Shown: positions 1 to 11,500 of the stretch, in pieces | Layout: each line of letters starts with the position of its first letter | How positions within the stretch are numbered: position 1 is the stretch's first letter | Source of the DNA: Lineus longissimus | Lineage: Eukaryota > Nemertea > Pilidiophora > Heteronemertea > Lineidae | DNA length: 64,000 nt | Direction of reading: 5' to 3' | Assembly: GCF_910592395.1 (NCBI RefSeq) | Contig: NC_088311.1 | Span: 18,106,501 to 18,170,500, forward strand | Notes under the pieces: model-generated | What the model saw: only the letters and a program-made list of their open reading frames with translations | The model's database searches: none | What the model was told of the DNA's origin: nothing | Program-made: the position numbers and the translations under genes

Positions 1-47
1 CAGTGGGGGAAGCATATGTCTGGTGAATTTACTGTATCCAATGGAGT
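1..47 (+). pseudogene. LINE reverse transcriptase, upstream fragment
   Basis: Reading from base 1 gives QWGKHMSGEFTVSNGV, the stretch that normally precedes the QGxxLSP motif of non-LTR reverse transcriptases. The motif itself resumes at about 5476, after the LTR element at 48-5472. The rest of the 5' part of the LINE lies left of the window. Confidence 0.75.
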
Positions 48-210
48 TGTTTCAGGATGGGGTAATATATTCTTTAAAACCACGGATTTATGCAACATCA
101 ATTTAATATTAATCATGAAATACAGGAAGCCATCTTAGAAGCCCTCGACGTTGTTGTAGTTGTTTCCATGCCCGATTCCGGGCTAGCCTGAACAAGCTGA
201 TTATGAGACA
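48..210 (-). repeat. 3' LTR of the gypsy-type element (163 bp)
   Basis: Matches 5310-5472 almost base for base; starts TGTTTCAGGATGG and ends GATTATGAGACA on the plus strand, keeping TG...CA on both strands. At 163 bp it is short for this superfamily. Confidence 0.9.
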
Positions 211-222
211 TCTCCCCCTTTA
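211..222 (-). other. polypurine tract of the LTR element
   Basis: The minus strand reads AAAGGGGGAGA directly against the start of the 3' LTR, the expected plus-strand primer for this orientation. Confidence 0.7.
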
Positions 223-680
223 AGAGAATAGTCCATATGAGGGATAGTCAAAGTCAAACATTATTCAGTTCAGCTTTAATTGTTCTATGAGCACTATTTA
301 GTTCAGCTTTAAATGTCTTGCAAACACCAATTCCAACATTCAAACAAAGCACAGAATTAACCATCCTTGTAATAACTAGAAAGTCAAAAAATACTCTTAA
401 ACACAAGGCAAAATTTAAACTAGTCTTGTAGAGCGATCCAATGCGCCAACCAAAACAAACACAAGCAATCTGGCTTGTTTTAGAGAATTACACCACAAAA
501 ACATGCTATTATGTTATCAAAACATACACAAAACAGCAAAAATCAAGAAAAATCAACAAGGCCTGAACTCACAGGGTCATGGTAGACGACAATCCCCTGT
601 CGCACTCAAGACGGGTCTGTATTATTGGACCCAACACAGTCTTGATGCATCATCCAAATTAGGCCTAAGAATGTCAATGT

Positions 681-1915
681 CTATTTTGCAACGTAGTCTT
701 TCGACCACACTGGGGGTTTGATATCTCTCCCAGATCTTGTCCTAGATTCCACCATAGGTGGCGTTACCGGTTGAGAAGGTGACGCAGGTGGCTCTGATCA
801 TGACGGAGCTGGCGTTCCAGCAAGATTCCTGGCAGGCGACATTGGCCTCGTACGATTCCTGGACGATTGTGGACGAACGACGTTGGCTGTTGAAGAACTG
901 ACACTTGGAGGTTCACCGGTATGCACGTTCGACGGAATTCGTAACAGGTGACGCCGATTGCGCCTATAATCCTTGCCTTCGCTGGATCTGATGATATATG
1001 ATCTCGGTGTTGCGTGGTGTTGCACCACCGTAGCTGGCTCACTCCATTTCTTCTGACCGTCCAGTTTCACTCGCACCTTTTCTCCGGTTGTCAGCACGGG
1101 CAGGGAGGCGACTCCATGACGACTATCGTACTGCTGTTTGTACTGCAGCTGCATTGACTTCACGTTTTCAGATACACGTTTCGCGTCTGGCCATTGTGGT
1201 CGGAGATTACGTCTGAGCGTTGGTATGGTTGTCGCAATCTCTCTGCCCATCATTAGACGACTTGGGCTGTATCCAGTTGACCTGACTGGGGTTGAGCGAT
1301 AACTCATGAGAGCTTTTATGGGATCATGTTGTCTCAAAATTCTCTCTGCAATGGCTACGCCACTTTCTGCCTGACCATTAGCCTGAGGATTGTGGGGGCT
1401 AACGGTTGTGAGTGTTATTCCCCACTCCAACGCAAAAGTTTTCCATTCTTTCGAATCATAAGGCGGGCCATTGTCCGAGACGATTTCACGGGGCACACCC
1501 CATCTAGCGAATATTGCCTTTACTTTCTTGATAACACTGCTGGCAGTTGTAGAATGCATATGCGTTATTTCAATGTATTTTGAATAGTAGTCCATGAGTA
1601 CTAGATACTTTTCGGACTTCACGGTGCACAAGTCCGTAGCGATTTTCTCCCACGGATACTTTGGGTGAGGGGTTACAATTAACGGCTCGTGTTTTTGAGT
1701 CGGCCTTTGTTCTTGACAAAAGTCACATCCACCTACGAGTTCAGCGATCTCGGCATTGAGACGTGGCCAAAATACGGACATTTTAGCCCTGTCGCGACAC
1801 TTGTTGACACCCATGTGTCCTTCGTGTATGCGGTTCAAAATGTCACCCCTCATCGATTGAGGTATCACGATGCGGTCACCAAACAAAAGTAATCCACCAG
1901 CGACGGAAAGTCTAT
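681..1915 (-). pseudogene. integrase region of gypsy-type pol
   Basis: Inserts element DNA into the host genome. The longest open stretch is 1886-798; the same frame runs back to 1915, where the TIR insertion cuts it, and forward past an in-frame TGA at 796-798 to a TAG at 681-683. Visible parts in order: H2C2 zinc-binding module (HEGHMGVNKCR then CDFCQE), RNase H-like core with D in DLCTV, D in SDNGP and E in GQAESG, then a C-terminal KKWSEPATVVQ segment and a basic RTRSGR tail typical of K02A2.6-like elements. The catalytic D, D and E are all present, but the frame is separated from reverse transcriptase by 547 bp of foreign DNA. Confidence 0.85.
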
Positions 1916-2462
1916 AGGCCCTTTTCCACTACCGTACAATCTGTCCCTGTTCATCTGTGCCGTGCTCGGTCCGGACCCGGCCCACTTGTTTTGTACCATT
2001 TCCATTGCGCGCAATAATATCCAGGCCAAATTCTGGTGTCCACATCGGCCGCTGTCAGCAGCGCTACTCTCCTATTTTTGGAGTTAGGAATGCTCCATAT
2101 TGCCCCTCTTGTTGTTGCTGAAGGTGCTGCTGCTGGCATGTTGTAGCGATATAAATCAATAACTTACGACAGAACTGCACAGTGAAAGAAATACCGGGGA
2201 ATGACAACGGTCAAGGTCATTAGTGAGCATGCGCACTATTACTCAGATAAGTGGGCCCGGCCCAGTTCGCGTTTCCACTGCTCATTTTTATTGCCGAACC
2301 GTGCTCGACCCCGGTCGAGCTCACGTCCTTTTGGGGGGTTCGGCCCACATGGAAATGGCACCGTGCCGAGCCCGGTCGACCCATTTCCATTACACTTTTT
2401 TTAACCGAGCCGTGCTCGACCCGGGTCAAGGCCCGGCAATTTTTGATAGTGGAAAAGGGGCT
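1916..2462. mobile_element. 547-bp TIR DNA transposon (MITE) inside the gypsy-type element
   Basis: Ends are inverted repeats of about 16 bp (AGGCCCTTTTCCACTA against AGCCCCTTTTCCACTA), flanked by TAT at 1913-1915 and 2463-2465. Leaving out the insert and one TAT makes the flanking pol frame continuous, which confirms the borders. The interior carries several CCGTGCTCGACCC-like motifs in both orientations and no transposase, so it is non-autonomous. The 3-bp duplication would suit a PIF/Harbinger-type mover; a TA duplication is the alternative. Confidence 0.8.
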
Positions 2463-4400
2463 TATGACGAACATCGAAGAATTCGCATGCTGTAACTGGC
2501 ACCTGATTTCGGCGCTCTGGCCATCCCTCCGCCGTGAGTGAGATTACCGCCTGAAGTTCCTCGTCCTCTTTTGTCTCTTTTAGAATCTTCTCGATTTTAG
2601 CATCTGACATAGGTCTTGTCTCAACCACTGCATTGACGAACATCTTGACTTCTGATTCAGTATTGGATTGTTCACCGCTCAGGGGCTGTCTAGATAACGC
2701 GTCTGCAACAACAAGCGTAGTCCCAGGGACATGTTTCGCGCGTAAATTAAACGGCATTAGACGCATTAGCAGCCGCTGACATCTAAGGGGTACCTGGTCT
2801 AAGTCTCTAGAGTTCATGAGCGGGACCAGGGGTTTATGATCTGTAAGCAGCTCGAAAGACTCTAGTCCTTGTAAATATCTGCGGAATTTCTTACATGTCC
2901 AAGTGGCAGCCAAACACTCTTTTTCAATCTGCGCATAATTGCGTTCTGCAGTTGTGAGTGTCCTAGAACAGAACGCGACTGGTTTTAACTCTTCACCGTG
3001 TCTTTGCATTATCATTCCGCCGATTCCATAGCTGCTCGCGTCACTACTGACTACCGTAGGTTTGTTGACATCATAGTACGCTAGAACTGGACTATCGCAA
3101 ACAAGGGCTTTTATTCGGCGGAAAGCCTCATCCTGTTGCGGTCCCCATGAGAATTCGCGATCCTTTTGCAAGAGTTCATTCATTGGTTCCACGACAGTGG
3201 CAAGGTTGGGAAGATATCGCCCAAGGTATCTTATCATGCCCAACACTCGTCTCAATTCCGATACGTTTTCGGGTGCATCCAACTCCATAATTGCCTGGAT
3301 TTTCTCCTCATCTGCGCTGACGCCATCTTTATCGAACTTATGACCTACATACCGGAGTCGCGGTTTACGGAACTTGCATTTCACTTTGTTGAGTTTCAAT
3401 CCGGATTCCTCAATCCTTCTCATGACCTTTTCTAGCATCTCGTCGTGTTCCTCTTCAGTTTTGCCGAAAATGAGGATATCATCCTGCCAAACTATCGCTC
3501 CGGTGTCTTTGAGCAAATCACTCATGATGCGCTGGAAAATTTCAGACGCACAGCTAACGCCAAATGGCAAACGTTTAAAGCAAAAACGACCTGCCGGTGT
3601 GATGAATGTAGTGAGGAGTCTGCTCTCCTCGTGCAGGGGAACGGCCCAATAGCCACTGGAAGCATCCAAAGTTGTGAACATCGTTGCGCCAGACAATTTA
3701 TGAATGACATCTTCTAATGTTGGCAAGACGTAGCGCTCGCGCTCAACGGCCAAATTCAATTTCTTTAGATCAGCACAAAGTCTAACACTACCGTCCTTTT
3801 TGGGGACTGGTACGATCGGCGCACACCAAGGTGTGGGCTCAGTCACCGGTTCAATAATGTCCGCGGCTTGCATGCGAGCTATTTCATCTTTCACTTTTGA
3901 TAACATGGGTATCGGTATGCGTCGAGCAGTGTTCAAACTGTATGGTTCTGCATCTTCTTTTAGTTTTATTTTGACAGGGTCACACTTTAGTAAGCCTGTA
4001 CTACCGAACACGCACTCGCGTATCTCCTCAACACGCTGAATCAATCCGAGTTTTGACGCGACTGTTCTGCTCAGCAAACAGTTACCAGAACTTCCTTCGA
4101 CTACGTACACCTGGAATTTATACCTGACATTGCGATGAGTTATGGGTGCAAGAAAAGTACCAATAGTTTTGAGTTTACCGCCAGGACTGTCTAGAACAAC
4201 TTTCGGCTTTTCGAGTTGTGCATTGGTTTTAGCGTTTCATAGACCTGCTTGGATATAATCGACACATCTGCGCCAGTATCAATTTTGAAAAGAATGTCCT
4301 TGCTATGGACTTTAAGTTTGACAGTCCACTCATCGACTGGATTTTCATCCTGAATTCCTGTGTTCACACTACCGATAAAGAATTCGTCTGGTTCTTCATC
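2463..4400 (-). pseudogene. protease, reverse transcriptase and RNase H region of gypsy-type pol
   Basis: Continues in the gag frame after a single TAG. Aspartic protease motif DTGADVS lies at 4261-4280. A one-base frame change between about 4220 and 4250 separates it from the long open stretch 4110-2401. Reverse transcriptase shows FTTLDASSGYWAVPL, RLPFGVSCASEIFQ and a catalytic WQDDILIF, with W where Y is more usual. RNase H follows with SSDASSYGIGGMI, EKECLAATW and TDHKPL. The last residues of the open stretch (from 2462 down to 2401) are translated MITE sequence and do not belong to the enzyme. Confidence 0.87.
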
Positions 4401-5246
4401 CTAATCATACACGACAACTTCTTTGACCGTTTTTGATCTACAACAGTACTGAAAGTGTCCCTTTTTGTGACACCGGTTGCAGGTTGAATCACGCGCTGGG
4501 CACCCTTCGCCATATTTATGACGTGCCTTTCCGCACTGACCACACGTTTGGTGGGGATCGTAAGTACTCTGATAGCGATCAGAGCCCGAATTATGTCTGG
4601 GCCTACCGCCACGACCACGCACATGACGACGACCTCCACGAAATCCTTGGGGTCCCGGTTTTCCCCCTCGCGAGTTGCCTCGACTCTTCACCTCGTTTAC
4701 ATTTGTTTTGGAACCAATTGTGAGTTCACTCATCTGATTATTGACCATTTCGGCTTGACGAGCAGTTGTGACGGCATCCTCCAACTTCAGATTAGCCTTG
4801 AGTTGGAGTTCCTTGGAGACTTCACGATCTTTAATGCCAATTACCAGCCGATCACGTATGAGATCATCTTTCTGCACACCATAATTACAATACTCTGCAA
4901 GTTCGTGCAGCGCCCGTATGAATGACTCGACTGTCTCATCGGACGTTTGAACACGTTGGTTGAATAATGCACGGTCATGTATTATGTTCCTTTTAGGAAC
5001 AAAGTGTGCATCGAATTTCTCCAGGACCGCGTCATACTTTTTCTGGTCCGCTTCTGACAGGCCAAAACTATCGAAGATGTGGTCGGCTTCTTTCCCCATA
5101 CTGTAGATAAGGGTTGCTACCTGTACTTCCCCATCTTTTTTTTAAAGTTCTGAGGCCAGTCTATATCTCTGAAACCTTCTTTTCCACTCTGGCCACTGAC
5201 CCGGTTTGTCAAACTTGAAAGGCTCTGGTGGGCTTATTTTTGCCAT
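4401..5246 (-). pseudogene. gag of the gypsy-type element
   Basis: Nucleocapsid and capsid polyprotein. The natural start appears to be the ATG at 5246 (MAKISPPEPFKFDKPGQW); an in-frame TAA at an A8 run near 5137 interrupts it, and the open part runs 5099-4401. It ends with two zinc knuckles, CX2CX4HX5C (slightly non-canonical) and CX2CX4HX4C, after a Gly/Arg-rich stretch. The following TAG is directly followed by in-frame protease sequence. Confidence 0.8.
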
Positions 5247-5291
5247 GTCTGCAAAAATCTATTCTCCTTTGGGTTCTTTGAGTCTCTTTTT

Positions 5292-5309
5292 AAAGACACG
5301 CTGCCACCA
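5292..5309 (-). other. primer-binding site of the LTR element
   Basis: Directly abuts the 5' LTR. The minus strand reads TGGTGGCAGCGTGTCTTT; the leading TGG pairs with a tRNA CCA end. The tRNA species is not assigned. Confidence 0.65.
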
Positions 5310-5472
5310 TGTTTCAGGATGGGGTAATATATTCTTTAAAACCACGGATTTATGCAACATCAATTTAATATTAATCATGAAATACAGGAAGCCATCTTAG
5401 AAGCCCTCGACGTTGTTGTAGTTGTTTCCATGCCCGATTCCGGGCTAGCCTGAACAAGCTGATTATGAGACA
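5310..5472 (-). repeat. 5' LTR of the gypsy-type element (163 bp)
   Basis: Direct repeat of 48-210. Right neighbour GGAGC resembles the GGAGT left of the other LTR. Confidence 0.9.
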
Positions 5473-6665
5473 GGAGCTGCAGGGTGGGGTGCTCTCCCCC
5501 GTTCTTTTTGGAATTTATCTGGATGAGCTTATTACGAGTATAAAAACTGACGGTTTCGGCTGCCATGTTGGCAACATTTTTTGCGGTGTATTTGCATATG
5601 CCGATGATGTTATTCTCTTAGCACCATCGTTCTATGGGTTAAATAAGATGCTAAACACGGCTCGTCAATTTTCTATTGAATTCAGAATATCCTTCAACGC
5701 ATCTAAGAGTAGATATTTAGTCTTCGGGTCACATGACCCGCCAGGGGAGATTGTATTTGAGGGTACAAGGGTTCAAATTTCTAATGAAGAAATTCATTTG
5801 GGCATTCTTCTTGGTCCTGATGTTCGTCGGAGGAGGGTTCAGGTTTTAGTTAATGATCTGTACAAACGGACCAACATGCTTATGGCTCAGTTTAGGTACG
5901 CCAACTTTGAAATCAGATATAAGTTATTCAAAAGTTTGTGTATGCCGCTGTATGGTTACCAGTTGCTAGATTGTTCAAAACCATACATGGAAGAATTGTA
6001 TATTGCATGGCGTAAATGTATTCGTCAGATTTTGTGTTTGCCATATCGCACTCATAATGACCTGTTACCAGCCATTATAAAGGACTGTAGCGTTCAAACT
6101 CAATTGGAGAAAAGGTTCGTAAAATTCATCAAAGGACTGCGGAAATCAGGAAATACACTCGTAAAGGTTACAGTTGGATTATTATTTGCCGGGAGCGTCT
6201 CATCAGTGGGGAAAAGTCTAACTATGGTGTTACAAAAGTACAACTGGAATAGGGATCAGCTGCCTGATGAATGTATAATGCTAAGGGACATCAATAGGGA
6301 ATTTTGGGGATTGGGGCATAATAGGGTTGCCATCCAAGTTAGGGAATTGCTTGAAATGCGGGAGGCAGGGAATCATATTCTCACAAAAGAGGAAATAAAC
6401 ATGATAATTAACTTTTTGTGTACAGGTTGATTTGATGGAGTATTGTTTTTGGTGTTAGTTTTATTGTGATAGTTCAAGATACTAATGTAACTTATTCAGG
6501 ATCATCTCCAAGAATGAGAGGTTTTCGGGTTCGACTCTCAGTCTTACCTTTTACTTTGTTTGCCTTATCGTAAACTTGTATTTGCACCCAACTCTGTATT
6601 GTCTTATTGCACCTTATTTTTTGTTATCTGTACAACGGAAAGTAGTACGAATAAACATATATATA
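5473..6665 (+). mobile_element. LINE, 3' part: reverse transcriptase C-terminal half and 3' UTR
   Basis: The frame resumes after the LTR element with LQGGVLSPVLFGIYLDEL and stays open to a TGA at 6428-6430. The catalytic box AYADDVILLA is at 5594-5623, followed by NASKSRYLVFG and a palm/thumb region with no visible break. Thus the enzyme half is intact but split from its N-terminal half by 5.4 kb. The 3' UTR (6431-6655) ends GAATAAACATATATATA, a short AT-repeat tail of the kind seen in CR1/L2-like or jockey-like LINEs. The exact clade is not assigned. Confidence 0.8.
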
Positions 6666-6666
6666 T

Positions 6667-7033
6667 AAACTCGGTAATCAGTGCCGAGTGTTTCACTGAA
6701 GTTCAGGATGCACTATTGAACACCAAAACTTATTCCTAGCCGAAGATCCTGTGTTGACCAAATTCTGTACGGATAACGCTAATAAAATCGTTTAGAATTA
6801 GGCCCCCGGCAGCGGCCAATCAGCTCCACCCGTGGGGCCTAATAGTATCAGGCTAATGAAGACCCCGGCGCTGTAATGTATTTACTATGTCATTATTGTA
6901 ACGCCCGTGCGTGGACCGGTGCTTTTAGGACACGCAAAATATGTAGCTGTTCGGAGGATGGCGAGACTATCCCAGCGCAGCGTTCCCTTTTTCTAGGGAT
7001 GTGCATCGAAACCTGACAACTAACAATACATGC
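6667..7033. repeat. 365-bp repeat shared with 39108-39470
   Basis: Starts ACTCGGTAATCAGTGCCGAGTG and is about 93-95% alike to the copy just left of the second CCP array, same orientation. It contains TTAGGCCCC ... GGGGCCTAA, an inverted pair enclosing a CCAAT-like word. A more decayed relative lies at 7205-7400. It may be an interspersed repeat or part of the segmental duplication. Confidence 0.75.
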
Positions 7034-7204
7034 TTTTCTTACTTGATAACGTCAAGCGAAGTTACAAAGCTGTGATTGGCGGATTGATGTACACAATGAT
7101 ACCAAACTACTAGACCAATTCTTTTTCCTCAAAAGGTTGACGAAACAATGGCCTGATTGGTTGGCTCGATGAACAACGTTTCTAATGGGCTACAAACCTA
7201 CCTG

Positions 7205-7400
7205 TAAAAAGAAACTCGTCCCCGCCAGTGGCCAATAATCTGTGCCACCCGTGGGGCCTAATAGTATAAGGTTAATGGACACCCTGCGGCTCTAAGTACG
7301 GTTTTGAAAAACGCCCGTGCGTGGTTCAGTGTTTTGAGGATACGCATGTAGCTGTTTGGATGATGGCCAGACTATTCCAGCGCAGCGTTTTTACTGGGGA
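7205..7400. repeat. diverged copy of the central part of the 6667-7033 repeat
   Basis: Shares CACCCGTGGGGCCTAATAGTA, ACGCCCGTGCGTGG and CCAGCGCAGCGTT in the same order as 6826-6990. No coding potential seen. Confidence 0.6.
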
Positions 7401-8332
7401 TAACATAACGTTCACCAGGTGCATGCCCTGTTATTTTCGAATCGGCCAATCACTGTGCATATGGTGACCTGTGATGCCAGTCGATACGGGGAAATAATTA
7501 ATGCGATAGAGTTGTTTACTCTCGGCCTTACGACTGAAACGGCACCATTCGAGGTCAATCCCCGTCCTTCTAGTAGTAGGACGGGCCGCGCCAAGGCCGG
7601 TCTAACCTGATACCTACATGTATGTGCAAAGATAAGGGAATTAAAAACAGGATGTTTTAGAAAAAAAGTCATCTTGAGGACAAATCGTTAATTGGTGAAT
7701 TTATTTGACCTGATTTTGAATGACATACTAATGTAACAATATTTTAATCGTAGTGTTGTCAGGAAATTGCTTATTCGCTTTTCTTGGCATCTTTATTTCT
7801 ATTACCAGCTATTTTTGAGCAGTTATCATAGAATTAGAAGTTGATAAATTCTTCTGTTTGAGGGTTGTAAATGCGAAATAAGCTTCCTTTGATAAATCTT
7901 AGCAGTTTCGAGTTCCCCTCAGGTGGCTGATAATATGAGCTGGGCATCTGCGTAACATTGCATAACGTTGCATAACATTAATTACTGACTCCAAGTCTAT
8001 GAACTGCATAAGACAATTGTAAGAATTAATCACCAATTTAGTTATTTTCGCTACGTTCAGCTAAAGATTTTGTGCCACGCCTGGATCTCTTGCAACGAAT
8101 GTTCATGTACATGTATACGTGTGCATGTTCATGTGCATGAAACTGAGAAAGACTTTGACTAAAAAGAATCTTAGCTGGCTTTTCGACCACTGAAGGAAAT
8201 TTTCTCATGAATTGACTATTTCTTGAGTATTTGATTATTTCTTGTGTCAAATTGTTGATTCTTTCTTTCCGTCCTGCGATTTACTAACGATGTTATCCTT
8301 TGCTCTAATGAAATACATGTTGCTTTTTCCAG
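7401..8332. other. non-coding stretch before the first visible exon of gene A
   Basis: No exon, RNA gene or clear transposon recognised. It has GTTCATGTACATG-type words near 8100-8140 and repeated CATAACGTTGCATAAC near 7950. It ends with a polypyrimidine tract and CCAG at 8332. No signal peptide or Gla-like exon for gene A is visible here. Confidence 0.4.
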
Positions 8333-8527
8333 AAATTACCTGCGACCAACCGTCACGACTGTTAAATGGAACCTTTTCTGCCCCCGGACTATCAACCGTC
8401 GGTTCTGCCGTGAGTTACAAGTGCGACAAAGGCTTCGTTCTCGAAGGGAAAGAGAATTCAGCCTGTGTCGAGAACGGTCCTGGTAATGTCAAAGGGAAAT
8501 GGGCAGACTCAACTCCCGTCTGTAGAG
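8333..8527 (+). CDS. gene A CCP exon 1
   Basis: Acceptor TTTTTCCAG, donor GTAAGA. Module starts ITCDQPSRLLNG and has YKCDKGFVLEG, NVKGKWADSTPVC. At 195 bp it is one codon longer than the array exons and is clearly divergent from them. Confidence 0.85.
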
Positions 8528-11500
8528 GTAAGACAAACTCAAAGGGAAAAGAAACCTGCATTCCTTGACTAATAGAGTCTTATTCAGCGTGTGCTACGAG
8601 TCAGTTCCGCCAGCAATATCCGTCTCTGCTAAATGGGCAAGTTTGTGCCCCAAAGGCCGCTGTTCTATGTTCATTAAAGGGGGGTTATCAGTTGGTAAAA
8701 GAAAATCGTTTTGCACAAGGATGGTCCTACCACGAAGACTGCAAGTCTAGGATCAGCAGTCACTTATCAGTTCGTCAAAGGGCTTCGTTTTGGAAGTAAG
8801 AGCTGGCCAAGGACGGTCATGGTAATGTGAAAGAGACATTGGCACACCCGACGTCTCTGTGTATAGGCCGTTGGGACAAGGAACTCTCCTTGCCTTGTTA
8901 GAAAAAAAATTCATATGCAAAGCGCGTGCTGTCTTTTAATCAGAACTGTACACGACTCAAATGGAATTAACCTTGTTAAATGTTTTGTCTTTTCTTCTTT
9001 CCAGCAATAACCTGCGACACGCCGTCCCTGACAAATGGACAAGAGTCTGTTTCGAAAACTGCACATCTTGGTTCAGCAGTTAGTTACCGGTGTAACACAG
9101 GTTACGTTCTAGAAGGGAAAGGAAATTCGACCTGTGTCGAGGATGGTCCTGATAATGTTAAAGGGAGCTGGGCTGACCCGATACCTGCATGCACAGGTAA
9201 GAGTAGACGTACATTTCATACAAAAAGAAGTTCTTCTTAAGTTTTGTCCTGATAAGAACTTTATTTGATACATGACTGAAATCATCTTCACCTGGCTAGC
9301 AATGGATTTTTGTTTGTGGTTTGAAGGAATTTTGAGATGGTCCTTAATGTTGTGTTGTATTCTTCTTTTCTTTTCTAGCTATTACCTGTGAACCTCCTGC
9401 CATATCAAACGGACATGTATCAGTCATCAAAGCAGCGGTGTATGGGTCAACTGTAACCTATCATTGTAACCAAGGCTTTGTTCTGGATGGGAAAGGAAGC
9501 TCCAAGTGTAGTCAAAATGGAACTGACAATGTTTATGGGAAATGGACTAACCAGTCGCCTGTGTGTAAAGGTAAAGTTCCTCCAGAGAGAAAGCTTTCCT
9601 CATTTCCTTTCTACATTTCCCCCATGTTTAGCGGGTGGTCAAAGTACCCATGGCACGACAGTGAGCTTTAGATGCGACGAAGGCTTCATTCTCGTAGGAA
9701 AGACAAATTCTACGTGTGTTCATGAAGATCCAAACAGCGCCAAGGGAAAGTGGTCAGAGCAAACGCCTGTTTGCAAGGGTAGGTCAAATGCCTACTGCAC
9801 ACGATTGGCCAATTGCCATCCCATGCACCCATAATAAACACTTAATTTCTTTGTGGTTTGAAGGAATTTTGAGATGGTCCTTAATGTTGTGTTGTATTCT
9901 TCTTTTCTTTTTCCAGCTATTACCTGTGAACCTCCTGTCATATCAAACGGATATGTATCAGTCACCATAGAAGCCGTGTATGGGTCAACTGTAACCTATC
10001 ATTGTAACCAAGGCTTTGTTCTGGATGGGGAAGGGAGTTCAAAGTGTATTCAAAATGGAACTGACAATGTTTATGGGAAATGGACTAACCAGTCGCCTGT
10101 GTGTAAAGGTAAAATTCCTCCAGATTGGAGCTTTTCTCATTTCCGTCCTACATTTCCCCATGTTTGGCTTTGATCATTATCATTATCGATACAATCCCGT
10201 ACTTTGATTCCTTTTGCAGCCATAAGTTGCACCACACAATTGTTACTAAATGGACAAGTAATAGTGGGTAATCAAAGTACCCATGGCACGACAGTGATCT
10301 TTAGGTGTAACGAAGGCTTCATTCTCGAAGGAAAGACGAATTCTACGTGTGTTCATGAAGATCCAAACAGCGCCAAGGGAAAGTGGTCAGAGCCAACGCC
10401 TGTTTGCAAGGGTAGGTCAAATGCCTACTGCACACGATTGGATAACTGCCATCCCATGCACCCATAAAAACATTTAATTTCTTTGTGGTTTGAAGGAATT
10501 TTGAGATGGTCCTTAATGTTGTGTTGTATTCTTCTTTTCTTTTTCCAGCTATTACCTGTGAACCTCCTGTCATATCAAACGGATATGTATCAGTCACCAA
10601 AGAAGCCGTGTATGGGTCAACTGTAACCTATCATTGTAACCAAGGCTTTGTTCTGGATGGGGAAGGGAGTTCAAAGTGTATTCAAAATGGAACTGACAAT
10701 GTTTATGGGAAATGGACTAACCAGTCGCCTGTGTGTAAAGGTAAAGTTCCTCCAGATTGGAGCTTTTCTCATTTCCGTCCTACATTTCCCCCATGTTTGG
10801 CCTTGATCATTATCATCATCGATACAATCCCGTACTTTAATTCCTTTTGCAGCCATAAGTTGCACCACACAATTGTTACTAAATGGACAAGTAATAGTGG
10901 GTAATCAAAGTACCCATGGAACGACAGTGATCTTTAGGTGTAACGAAGGCTTCATTCTCGAAGGAAAGACGAATTCTACGTGTGTTCATGAAGCTCCAAA
11001 CAGCGCCAAGGGAAAGTGGTCAGAGCCAACGCCTGTTTGCAAGGGTAGGTCAAATGCCTACTGCACACGATTGGCCAATTGCCATCCCATGCACCCATAA
11101 AAACATTTAATTTCTTTGTGGTTTGAAGGAATTTTGAGATGGTCCTTAATGTTGTGTTGTATTCTTCTTTTCTTTTTCCAGCTATTACCTGTAAACCTCC
11201 TGTCATATCAAACGGATATGTATCAGTCACCAAAGAAGCCGTGTATGGGTCAACTGTAACCTATCATTGTAACCAAGGCTTTGTTCTGGATGGGGAAGGG
11301 AGTTCAAAGTGTATTCAAAATGGAACTGACAATGTTTATGGGAAATGGACTAACCAGTCGCCTGTGTGTAAAGGTAAAGTTCCTCCAGATTGGAGCTTTT
11401 CTCATTTCCGTCCTACATTTCCCCCATGTTTGGCCTTGATCATTATCATTATCGATACAATCCCGTACTTTGATTCCTTTTGCAGCCATAAGTTGCACCA

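Larger units (their letters stand above)
48..5472 (-). mobile_element. Ty3/gypsy-type LTR retrotransposon (Mag / K02A2.6-like), degenerate
   Basis: Complete element on the minus strand, bounded by near-identical 163-bp direct repeats that begin TG and end CA. In element order it has 5' LTR, primer-binding site, gag with zinc knuckles, aspartic protease, reverse transcriptase, RNase H, integrase, polypurine tract and 3' LTR. No chromodomain or envelope frame is visible. It sits inside a LINE reverse transcriptase: flanks read GGAGT on the left and GGAGC on the right, a candidate 5-bp target duplication with one difference. Coding is broken by a TAA in gag, an amber codon between gag and protease, a frameshift in the protease region, an in-frame TGA near the pol end and a 547-bp TIR insertion. 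Near-identity of the LTRs argues for fairly recent insertion. Confidence 0.9.

Noticed and set aside
7419-7610. short frames on both strands near 7.4-7.7 kb as a gene A first exon
   Set aside because: No signal peptide, no suitable donor phase, no similarity to exons 22858, 28127 or 60050.
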